From assembly GCA_013359265.1 (NCBI GenBank), contig JABWCD010000010.1:62001-126000 (forward strand): a DNA stretch of 64,000 nucleotides, given 5' to 3'. The position numbers were made by a program, and so were the translations under genes. The notes under the pieces are model-generated. The model worked only from the letters and a program-made list of their open reading frames with translations. It did not search any database and was not told the DNA's origin. Of the stretch, positions 1 to 7,814 are shown piece by piece. Each line of letters opens with the position of its first letter. The first letter of the stretch is position 1. Source of the stretch: Candidatus Hydrogenedentota bacterium. GTDB lineage: Bacteria; Hydrogenedentota; Hydrogenedentia; Hydrogenedentales; SLHB01.

Positions 1-1
1 C

Positions 2-745
2 GTCAATATTGGGGTATCCGGCGACGGCGATACCGCCTCGATCGGACTTGGCCATTTCTGCCACATGGTGCGCCGCAACGTCCACGTGGTCTATATCATC
101 GAAAACAACGGGTGCTACGGTCTGACCAAAGGCCAGGCGTCCGCCACGGCGGACAAAGGCACAATCATGAAGAGCGGGATTACCATCCAGAGCCAACCGG
201 TCGATTTGTGCGCGTTGGCAATCGAGATGGGCTGCGGGTTCGTGGCGCGGTCGTTTTCCGGCGATACGCAGCAGGTGCGTACACTCATCAAGGCGGCCGT
301 CGCTCACACCGGCACCGCGGTGCTGGACATCGTTTCGCCGTGCGTTACCTTCAACAACCACGAGGGCTCGACCAAGAGCCAGGTGTACGCGCGCGACCAC
401 GAAGAGCCGCTGCACGAAATGGACTTCATCCCGCATTACGAGAACATCAGCGTGGAATACGAGCCCGGCACGACCAAATTGGTCAAAATGCACGACGGCT
501 CCCGCGTAACGTTGAAGAAACTCGAAGTGGAGTACGACGCGCACGACCGCATGAAGGCCCTTGAACTGCTGAGCCAGGCGCGCGAGAACAACCTGTTTTA
601 CACCGGCCTGATTTACTTCAACCCGAACATCGTTCCGCTCGACGAACACGTCAAGCTTGTCGACGAACCGCTGGCGCACCTGCCCGAATCGCGCGTTCGC
701 CCCTCGAAGGAAGCGTTCGACTCCATCATGAAGTCGTTCGGTTAG
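2..745 (+). CDS. korB: 2-oxoacid:ferredoxin oxidoreductase, beta subunit (5' truncated)
   Basis: This is the C-terminal ~247 residues of the thiamine-diphosphate-binding beta subunit of a 2-oxoacid (2-oxoglutarate or pyruvate) : ferredoxin oxidoreductase, which oxidatively decarboxylates a 2-oxoacid to its acyl-CoA and reduces ferredoxin in the cytoplasm. The open frame runs back to the window edge. It shows the ThDP/Mg motif GDGDTASIGLGHF followed about 25 residues later by ENNGCYGLTKGQ, the GDG...NN signature, then SATADKG and the conserved DIVSPCVTFNN segment. The alpha subunit is presumably upstream, outside the window. Substrate choice cannot be decided from this fragment; korB is the best guess from overall resemblance. 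Confidence 0.88.
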   Translation, partial: VNIGVSGDGDTASIGLGHFCHMVRRNVHVVYIIENNGCYGLTKGQASATADKGTIMKSGITIQSQPVDLCALAIEMGCGFVARSFSGDTQQVRTLIKAAVAHTGTAVLDIVSPCVTFNNHEGSTKSQVYARDHEEPLHEMDFIPHYENISVEYEPGTTKLVKMHDGSRVTLKKLEVEYDAHDRMKALELLSQARENNLFYTGLIYFNPNIVPLDEHVKLVDEPLAHLPESRVRPSKEAFDSIMKSFG

Positions 746-769
746 ACGACGCCGGGTTTCCGACGTAGG

Positions 770-2035
770 CTATTTAATCGTCACCTTCGCCTTTACCGTG
801 TCCCTGGCGCCGGAATCCCCGGTTGACCTCGCGTTAACTTTGAATTGCTTCGATCCCGAAGTGCCGCCCGTCGTTTGCACGCGCATCTTTAGATTCTTAC
901 CCTGCCCGGGAGCAATACCCGGCAAGGTATAGCCGCTGCCCACAACCTGACTGGTCACGTTCGTGTTGCCGTCAAGATAGGTTACGTTGAATCCCGCGAC
1001 GCTGCCGGCGCCCGTGACTTTAATATCGTCCGTCTGCGTGCCACGGTTTTCGACACGAATCGTACAGTTCGCCGTGTCGCCCGCATCCACGCTCAGCTTG
1101 GCCTGCTGGCCCTTGCCGGACGTGTTGATGGTTCCCTCGCCCTTGAAATTGTTGCTGTTGCCTTTCGCGATAGACGCGTCCGGCTGGTAGTCCTTCTCGA
1201 TCGCCACGTTGTCATAATCGACATCGAACGTAACGTCCGCCGCAGGATTCGTACCCGCGCGCGAATAGGCCGCCGACCGGATACCAAAATACGCGCCATC
1301 GAGCGGCGTATCGTCCGTGTCGGTCACCATAACCTTGCCGCCACCACTGCTCACATCCGCGCTCAAAGTTAGCGAGCCGCCGCTGTATGTTCCCTCAATC
1401 GAGAACGTAAACGCGCCCGCGGCCCCCTTCAGCGATTTGGACGCCTCGGAATCTACCTGTCCGTCACCGCCATGTTCGAACAAATGCAGCTTGCCTTCGG
1501 TGTCCGACGCCCAGGGATCGATTTCGTCGCCACCCAGTCGCAGCGTATACACGGCAAGATAATAGTGCTGCCCATCGTTCGCATGCGCGAAGCCCGCGAA
1601 GGAACCGGGTGAAAAGGCCCCGCTCCCCAGAACACCCAGCGCCACCGTAACCGACAGATCGGGCACCGTCGGATCGTTCGCCTTCGCAATCAATTCCGAA
1701 ACATCCACGTCCACCGAATACCGGAAATTTCCGCCCGCCACGTTCGGAGCCGAAAAATGCTGCCCCGTTATTACGAGCGACGCACTGTCGTCCGCAAGCG
1801 TATGCAGGAACACGTGGCTGCGCAGCACCTTGTTTCCAGTGACGTTCTGAATTGACCACGACGAGTCCGACACCCCGCCGCCGATCGTGTGCGACGAAGT
1901 TAGGCTCAACGTGAAATCGTGGTCTCCATCTTCGAAGTCTTCAAGCAATGGGGCGGAAAGCGCGCACGCGTAAAGCGCGCAGAAACCTGCCAATGCGCTA
2001 ATCTGCAATTCTCGAACTCGCGGGCGGACCGGCAT
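770..2035 (-). CDS. Secreted hypothetical protein with C-terminal NEW3/CARDB-like domain
   Basis: Function unknown; probably an exported, non-catalytic surface or periplasmic protein of 421 aa. I place the start at 2035 because GGAGGT lies 7 bases upstream and a signal peptide (charged PVRPRVREL then a hydrophobic ALAGFCALYACALSA) begins there; the frame is open further upstream without a better start. The central part is a beta-rich region starting LLEDFEDGDHDF that resembles lectin-like modules of secreted proteins. The last ~100 residues (VENRGTQTDDIKV, ending VKAKVTIK) look like an immunoglobulin-like NEW3/CARDB repeat. It converges with the korB gene, 24 bp apart. Confidence 0.6.
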   Translation of the reverse strand: MPVRPRVRELQISALAGFCALYACALSAPLLEDFEDGDHDFTLSLTSSHTIGGGVSDSSWSIQNVTGNKVLRSHVFLHTLADDSASLVITGQHFSAPNVAGGNFRYSVDVDVSELIAKANDPTVPDLSVTVALGVLGSGAFSPGSFAGFAHANDGQHYYLAVYTLRLGGDEIDPWASDTEGKLHLFEHGGDGQVDSEASKSLKGAAGAFTFSIEGTYSGGSLTLSADVSSGGGKVMVTDTDDTPLDGAYFGIRSAAYSRAGTNPAADVTFDVDYDNVAIEKDYQPDASIAKGNSNNFKGEGTINTSGKGQQAKLSVDAGDTANCTIRVENRGTQTDDIKVTGAGSVAGFNVTYLDGNTNVTSQVVGSGYTLPGIAPGQGKNLKMRVQTTGGTSGSKQFKVNARSTGDSGARDTVKAKVTIK

Positions 2036-2179
2036 AGCATTACCTCCGATTGGGAACCAACAAACCCGTTTGCCGCGCAGCCATGAACAAGCGGCAAGTT
2101 TAGCCGATTTAGGCCGATAGTCCAATAGGGGCGGTCGGCGCGCACAAATGCGCTAGAATCGGCGCGGGAGAGCCGCGAA

Positions 2180-3331
2180 GTGACTACAGTTTACCTTGAC
2201 CATAGCGCCACCACGCCCGTCCGGCCCGAGGTGCTGGACGCTATGCTGCCCTTTCTGCGCGACGCATACGGAAACGCCGGCTCAATTCACGCCTTCGGGC
2301 GCGCGGCACGCCGCGCGGTAGACGACGCGCGGGACCAGGTCGCCGCGCTTCTTCATGCCGACCCGCGCGAGATCGTGTTAACATCGGGCGGGACCGAGTC
2401 GAACAATCTCGCCATTCGCGGCGCGGTTGCCGCCGTCGCGCCGGGTAGGCGCCGAATCGTTGTATCGGCGGTCGAGCACCACGCGGTCCTGCATGCCGCA
2501 GAGTATGTCCGTGCAAATGATGGCGTTGAACTCGTCGTGGTCGGCGTCGATTCAATGGGTCGCGTCGACAGCGACGAAATTGCTGCCGCTGTGGACGACG
2601 CCACCGTCCTGGTTTCCGTGATGCACGGCAATAATGAGACCGGAACAATCCAGCCTGTTGAGGCCATTGCGCGGCGTTGCGCCGAGCGCGGCGTGCCCTT
2701 TCACTGCGACGCAGTGCAGTCCGTTGGCAAAGTGCCCATCGACGTCGACGCCTGGCCCGTCAGCATGCTTTCAATCTCGGGCCACAAACTTGGCGCGCCA
2801 AAAGGCGTAGGCGCGCTTTACATCCGAAACGGCGTTTCGATTGCCGCGCAGGCCGTGGGCGGAGGGCAGGAACGGGGACGGCGCGCGGGGACAGAGAACG
2901 TGGCCGGAATCGTTGCGCTCGGCAAGGCATGCGAAATGGCCCGCACGGAAATGGGGGAGGCCAGTGCGCGAATGGCGCAACTTCGGGACGTGCTCGAACG
3001 CGGCATCCTGAATTGCATCCCCCAAGCCCAGGTGAACGGGTCGCAAAGCCACCGGTTGCCGCACATCCTCAATGTCGGATTCCCCGGCGCGGACGGGGAG
3101 TCGCTCGTCCTCGCGTTCGACTCCCTCGGTATCGCCGTGTCGAGCGGCTCCGCCTGCACGGCAGGATCGCTCGATCCCTCGCACGTTCTGCTGGCGATGG
3201 GGCTGTCCTACGGGCGCGCTCAGTCGGCGGTGCGGTTCAGTTTGGGTACGACGACGACACCGGCCGAGATTGAATCGGTCGTGGCCCGCACGCCGGACGT
3301 GGTTCGCCGCTGTAGCGCCCGTTCTCATTAA
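2180..3331 (+). CDS. Cysteine desulfurase (NifS/IscS family)
   Basis: A PLP enzyme that removes sulfur from cysteine as an enzyme-bound persulfide for Fe-S cluster or thio-cofactor assembly; cytosolic. The 383-aa length is normal for NifS/IscS. The N-terminus VYLDHSATTPVRPEV, the TSGGTESNN motif, the PLP lysine in SISGHKLGAPKG (about residue 203) and the active-site cysteine in SSGSACTAGS (residue 326) are all present. A GTG start at 2180 follows a GGGAGAG stretch. It stands alone, with no IscU, SufE or ThiI partner beside it, so the sulfur acceptor is unknown; iscS, nifS or csd would all be guesses. Confidence 0.93.
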   Translation: MTTVYLDHSATTPVRPEVLDAMLPFLRDAYGNAGSIHAFGRAARRAVDDARDQVAALLHADPREIVLTSGGTESNNLAIRGAVAAVAPGRRRIVVSAVEHHAVLHAAEYVRANDGVELVVVGVDSMGRVDSDEIAAAVDDATVLVSVMHGNNETGTIQPVEAIARRCAERGVPFHCDAVQSVGKVPIDVDAWPVSMLSISGHKLGAPKGVGALYIRNGVSIAAQAVGGGQERGRRAGTENVAGIVALGKACEMARTEMGEASARMAQLRDVLERGILNCIPQAQVNGSQSHRLPHILNVGFPGADGESLVLAFDSLGIAVSSGSACTAGSLDPSHVLLAMGLSYGRAQSAVRFSLGTTTTPAEIESVVARTPDVVRRCSARSH

Positions 3332-3803
3332 AAGCACTACTCTCGAATTTGCACCTTTCTCTAAAATCGTCATAGTGGAACATATTGAAACCACTTGCGT
3401 TACAACACAATCTGTGGTACAAGAAGGCGTCTTAATCCGGCCCTGGGGCCTGCCGGGGGAATGGTTGACCAATGGGGGACGCTCATTGCCGCTTCGCGAC
3501 GCAAAACGTCACTCCAATGCGGCCTGGCAACCATGCGAGATTACGACGCGCCATCCACATCGAGGTGGAGTTTGCCTTTATGGAGAGGGTGGCGTGCCAG
3601 AGTCAAAGCGTTACCTTGAAAAGGGTTAAGTGCGTAGGGATGTAGTCCGTAAGCACGCGCTGCGACGAACGCTGGAATCGGGGACGTCCGCAAAATGATT
3701 CGGTACGCGACTTGCTCCCCGCGCTCAGGCCGGACTGTTCTTGGTCCTGCGTGGCAAGGGAAGAGCGACGTGGATCACACACGCGCCGAGGGAGAGTAAC
3801 GGG
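3332..3803. other. Intergenic region, no gene recognised
   Basis: This 472-bp gap separates the cysteine desulfurase from the PD40/haem protein. Short frames in it have no codon structure or family resemblance. I see only a small hairpin, TCCAC-N6-GTGGA, near 3552-3567, and no convincing promoter or terminator. It could be a long 5' leader of the downstream gene. Confidence 0.4.
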
Positions 3804-6716
3804 ATGCAGTTTACCCGTCTGACCTTTGCACTCATATGCCTTGCCTCGATGGCCCAGGCTGCCCAAGTTGTCGACTACGACATCGTGTATGTACGCCAGC
3901 CGCGCGCGGGCGACAACGAGCACGTAATGTGGCCGGAGGTGTTCCACCCCGCGCGAATCGAACCGGGCTGCGATCTCATGCTGCTCCATCCGGACGGATC
4001 GGAAGAGGTTCTGGTCGACGCAGGCGAGGGCGCGGCGACCGACCCGTTTGTGTCCTTCGACGCCAAGTGGGTGTACTACGCGTTCTTCCATCAGGTGGAC
4101 CCGGTTGGCGCGTACAACATCACCAAGGCCGGTTCCGACATCTTCAAGATCAACCTGGAAACGCGCGAAATTGTTCAACTGACCGACCAGGAATTTACAC
4201 CAAACATGGGATCGGGAACGTGGCTTCTCGATAGTTTTGTCGACAATCCGACGTGGGTTGCCAACAGCCTCGTCCACGGCATCATCAATCTTGGGCCATG
4301 TCCGCTGCCCGGCGGGAAGATCGCGTTCGTAAGCAGCCGCAACGGGTTCACCCCGCCGAAGCTGTATTACACGGCGCCCACCCTGCAACTGTTCGTGATG
4401 GACGATGACGGTTCGAACGTGCAATGCATCGCCCCGATGTCGATCGGAAGCGCCATGCATCCGGTCCCGCTGAAAGACGGCCGGATCATGTTCAGCTCAT
4501 ACGAATCCCAGGGGTTGCGCGATCTCCGCATGTGGGGACTGTGGGCCATCTGGCCGGACGGGCGCAAATGGGAGCCTCTCATGAGTGCGTTCCTCCCCGG
4601 CCAGGCCCTGCACTTTACGACACAACTTTCCAACGAGGACATCGTCGTCGAGAACTACTATAACCTGAACAATTTCGGGTTCGGGACCCTGTACAGCATC
4701 CCGCCGCGCCCGCCGCAGGACGAGCCGCCCTTCCAGACGTGGGTCCGGAAAGAAAATACGTGGTTGGTCCAGGTGCTCGCGAGCGGCATCGAGTGGGGCC
4801 AGCAAATGAGCTTCACGCCAAAGGGAATCACCGTGCTGACGCCGTTCTCGAGCGGCGCGGATGAAGCGGCCGCGGTCGGCTCCGGCGGAACACGTGTCGG
4901 CAAGTTCACACACCCCTGTGCCGCGCCGAACAACGATCTGCTGGTGGCCTATTCGGCTGGACCAGTCAACGCGCTCAATCGGCCCGTGTCGCTGCCCGCC
5001 CCTGACGCCGGCATCTACCTGATTCGCGATGGCGGCGTGATAACCAGCCCAAATCAATTGGTGAAGATTAAGAACAACGGCAACTACAACGAGGTCTGGC
5101 CGCGCCCGGTGGTTCCGTACATCGATGTCCACGGCGTCGAAGAACCGGTCGACCTGCCGTGGCTTCCGAACGACGGATCGCTCCATCCCGACCTTCCCGA
5201 AGGCACCCCGTATGGCCTCGTCGGCAGCAGTAGTCTCATCAAGCGCGATACGTTCCCTGGATACGTCATCGCCTGGGAGAATGAGTTTGACGGGATGGAC
5301 GCATTCAACACGACGGAAAACGACCAAAGTACGAACTGGATATATCAGGGCGCGGACGCGGGCCTGTACAAAGACAAGGATATCTACGCCGTACGCCTCC
5401 TCGCGATGGAGCCGGTCACCGACCGGTACCGCGGTCCGAACAGCGGACGTCATTACGAAAGCCACGCCGGGGAACGTCTGCGCATTCTCGGCGAAATTCC
5501 CGTACTGAAATTCAATCCCGACGGCTCGCCCATAAAGGATCCCGACGGAAATCCCGATACGAGCTTCTTGGCGAAGATTCCCGCGGACACGCCGTTTACG
5601 TTTCAGACGCTCGACAAGAACGGCATGGTGTTGAATATGGCGCAGACCTGGCACCAAGTCCGGCCCGGTGAGGTGCGCAACGACTGCGGGGGTTGCCACG
5701 CCCACAGTCAGATGCCGCTTGCCTTCGACCTGACCGCGGCAGGCCAGCCGGGTTATCAGGTCTGGGACCTGTCGAAACAGACGCCGTTGCTCGCCCAGGA
5801 CGATGTTGGAGAAACGGTACTCGCGTACGATGAGAAGAGCGTCGTTGACGTCGAATTCATCCGGGACATCCGGCCGATTCTCAAGAAGCATTGCACGCCA
5901 TGCCATACGAAGAAAGACCCGACCCCACCCGGAAACTTGGTGCTGGATGACCGGAAACTCGAAGGCACGCTGCCAAACGACTATGAACGGCTTGCCTGGG
6001 ACCGCGACGCACGCTGGGGCTACAAACCCCTGGTAACCGTTGGCGGCGACCCCGAATGGCGTCAGACGAATGCCAGCCGATACATTCGCATGTTCCAAAG
6101 CAGGCGCAGCCTGTTGGTTTGGAAAATCTTCGGTGAGAGGCTCGACGGATGGAAGAATAAGGACCATCCTACGGAAAAAATTCCGGGTGATCGGAATTCG
6201 TTGAAATACGGTGTTGATCCGAACGATTGCGATTTGGACTACACCGGCACCATCATGCCGCCGCCCGATAGCGGCGTGCCCCCGTTATCCGAAGAACAAA
6301 AGATGCTGATCGTCCGATGGATCGATCTCGGGTGTCCCATCGATCTGACGAAGGGCACCGATAACAAAGGTTTCGGCTGGTACCTCGACGACCTCCGGCC
6401 CACGCTCACCGTCAGTTCGCCACGGCCTGGCGCAAACCCCGGCGGTCCGCTCAGCGTCATTCGGATTGGCGTTGCCGACGCCAACAGCGGTATCAAGAAC
6501 GGCTCGCTGTCCGTGAAGTGCGACGCACAAATCGTCGCGGCACGAAACCCCGGCGATGAACTGGCGGACTACTTCCAACTCGTCGGCGATGGCATCTATC
6601 AATATACGCTACCCGAACCGATTCCCGTCGGTACAGAGACGGTCCTGCATGTTCAAGTATCGGACAAGCAGGGCAATGTTACGTGGGCGGATGTCGAGTT
6701 TTCAGTGACGGAGTAA
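3804..6716 (+). CDS. Secreted HzsA-like PD40 protein with two c-type haem motifs
   Basis: A 970-aa exported protein. The start at 3804 gives a clear signal peptide (MQFTRLTFALICLASMAQA) behind a GAGGGAGAG stretch; an in-frame ATG 63 bases upstream is not supported. The first ~480 residues look like a TolB/PD40 beta-propeller. Two c-type haem-binding motifs follow, CGGCH at about residue 627 and CTPCH at about residue 697. The last ~110 residues are an immunoglobulin-like domain. This order (propeller then CxxCH with MPLAFDLTAAG after it) is that of the hydrazine synthase alpha-subunit-related family, which is widespread in Planctomycetes and related phyla outside anammox. No HzsB/C genes are near, so hydrazine synthesis is not implied; a periplasmic redox or polymer-degradation role is more likely. 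Confidence 0.75.
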   Translation: MQFTRLTFALICLASMAQAAQVVDYDIVYVRQPRAGDNEHVMWPEVFHPARIEPGCDLMLLHPDGSEEVLVDAGEGAATDPFVSFDAKWVYYAFFHQVDPVGAYNITKAGSDIFKINLETREIVQLTDQEFTPNMGSGTWLLDSFVDNPTWVANSLVHGIINLGPCPLPGGKIAFVSSRNGFTPPKLYYTAPTLQLFVMDDDGSNVQCIAPMSIGSAMHPVPLKDGRIMFSSYESQGLRDLRMWGLWAIWPDGRKWEPLMSAFLPGQALHFTTQLSNEDIVVENYYNLNNFGFGTLYSIPPRPPQDEPPFQTWVRKENTWLVQVLASGIEWGQQMSFTPKGITVLTPFSSGADEAAAVGSGGTRVGKFTHPCAAPNNDLLVAYSAGPVNALNRPVSLPAPDAGIYLIRDGGVITSPNQLVKIKNNGNYNEVWPRPVVPYIDVHGVEEPVDLPWLPNDGSLHPDLPEGTPYGLVGSSSLIKRDTFPGYVIAWENEFDGMDAFNTTENDQSTNWIYQGADAGLYKDKDIYAVRLLAMEPVTDRYRGPNSGRHYESHAGERLRILGEIPVLKFNPDGSPIKDPDGNPDTSFLAKIPADTPFTFQTLDKNGMVLNMAQTWHQVRPGEVRNDCGGCHAHSQMPLAFDLTAAGQPGYQVWDLSKQTPLLAQDDVGETVLAYDEKSVVDVEFIRDIRPILKKHCTPCHTKKDPTPPGNLVLDDRKLEGTLPNDYERLAWDRDARWGYKPLVTVGGDPEWRQTNASRYIRMFQSRRSLLVWKIFGERLDGWKNKDHPTEKIPGDRNSLKYGVDPNDCDLDYTGTIMPPPDSGVPPLSEEQKMLIVRWIDLGCPIDLTKGTDNKGFGWYLDDLRPTLTVSSPRPGANPGGPLSVIRIGVADANSGIKNGSLSVKCDAQIVAARNPGDELADYFQLVGDGIYQYTLPEPIPVGTETVLHVQVSDKQGNVTWADVEFSVTE

Positions 6717-6818
6717 TCGCGCCAGTGCGGCGCCGTGCCATTGATAATTGGCGTGGTGCGAAAACTGTGGGCATCGGGGCTTTGATTCGATCTCCGGCTC
6801 CTTGATACCGTCTGGTAC

Positions 6819-7670
6819 ATGTCTCTAACGATCTACTCGAACGTCGACCATTCCGTCGCCGGAGGCGTTCGCGAACTGCTCCGAAGCCGCGGATTGCTAT
6901 GGGACCTGATATCGAAGGACCTGCGCGCCCGGTACCGAAATGCCGTCATGGGGTTCGTGTGGGCGGTGCTCCAGCCCATACTCATGATGCTTATCTTGTA
7001 CGTTGTGTTCGGCAAAATTTTCGGCGGCCGATTCGCCGTAACCGGCGGCGACGATCATCCGTACGAATTGATGCTGCTCACTGCGCTCATTTTTTGGCAG
7101 TTCTTCGCGTCGGCCTTTAGCCGGGCGACGGTTTCCCTCATCGACAACGCGGACTTGATCAAAAAGGTCTATTTTCCGCGCGAACTGATCCCCATCGCGT
7201 CGATGGGCAACAGTATTGTCAATCTGGCGATAGGGCTTCTCGTATTGATCGGCATGTACTCCTATCACGATCACCCTGTCGGAATTGGAGTCGTCTGGGC
7301 AGGGCTGGTGTTCGTGGTCCAATGTGCGTTACTCATCGGCCTGGCCCTGCTGTGCTCGAGCCTGAACGTGCGGTTCCGCGACGTCGGCTACGCCGTTGAG
7401 GTGGGGCTAATGATGGGTTTCTACGCCACGCCCATCTTCTACTCGACCGACGCCCTTCGCATCGCCGCGGGCAACTATCCGGCGGTGCTGACACTCTATG
7501 CGCTGAACCCAATGGTGGGTATCGTTTCAGCCTATCGCACGGCGCTGCTCGGCAACGAATTCCCACCGATGAGTGAGTTGGGTTGGCCAACTATATGTGC
7601 TCTGGGCATTCTAATCGTCGGCGCGTTCGTGTTTCGCCGCATGTCGCCGACGATTGCGGACCATCTATGA
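6819..7670 (+). CDS. ABC-2 type polysaccharide/O-antigen exporter permease (Wzm-like)
   Basis: Inner-membrane permease of an ABC exporter that moves lipid-linked polysaccharide or similar glycoconjugate out of the cytoplasm. The 283-aa protein has the family layout: an amphipathic N-terminus with LRARYRNAVMGFVWAVLQPI, then six hydrophobic segments, including IFWQFFASAFSRAT and the KKVYFPRELIPI loop typical of Wzm/TagG/KpsM proteins. It is followed after 144 bp by the matching ATPase, with which it should form a 2+2 transporter. No glycosyltransferases flank the pair, so the exported polymer is unknown. Confidence 0.9.
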   Translation: MSLTIYSNVDHSVAGGVRELLRSRGLLWDLISKDLRARYRNAVMGFVWAVLQPILMMLILYVVFGKIFGGRFAVTGGDDHPYELMLLTALIFWQFFASAFSRATVSLIDNADLIKKVYFPRELIPIASMGNSIVNLAIGLLVLIGMYSYHDHPVGIGVVWAGLVFVVQCALLIGLALLCSSLNVRFRDVGYAVEVGLMMGFYATPIFYSTDALRIAAGNYPAVLTLYALNPMVGIVSAYRTALLGNEFPPMSELGWPTICALGILIVGAFVFRRMSPTIADHL

Positions 7671-7690
7671 CCGGTTTTGCGCAAGCAGCG

Positions 7691-7781
7691 CCTCGTTCGC
7701 CGAGCGCGGCGCAGTCCGGGGTTGATCGCCTGCAACGCTCACCGGCTCCAATGCGCGCCACGCTCGGCGAGCGCGGCGCTA
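7691..7781. repeat. Pair of short GC-rich direct repeats between the exporter genes
   Basis: Two near-identical ~20-bp segments with core CGAGCGCGGCGC lie at about 7691-7711 and 7761-7781 in the gap between permease and ATPase. They resemble fragments of dispersed extragenic palindromic elements. Their role is unknown; a structured RNA that tunes expression of the second gene is possible. Confidence 0.4.
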
Positions 7782-7814
7782 CCCGTGCGTCCGTAAGTTT
7801 GATTTGGCTTTGCT

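Noticed and set aside
3332-3803. A riboswitch upstream of the HzsA-like gene
   Set aside because: No known aptamer consensus can be matched and the hairpins are small.
4497-6167. A 556-aa open frame opposite the HzsA-like gene
   Set aside because: Same reason: no signal, no family, complementary to a gene with clear motifs.
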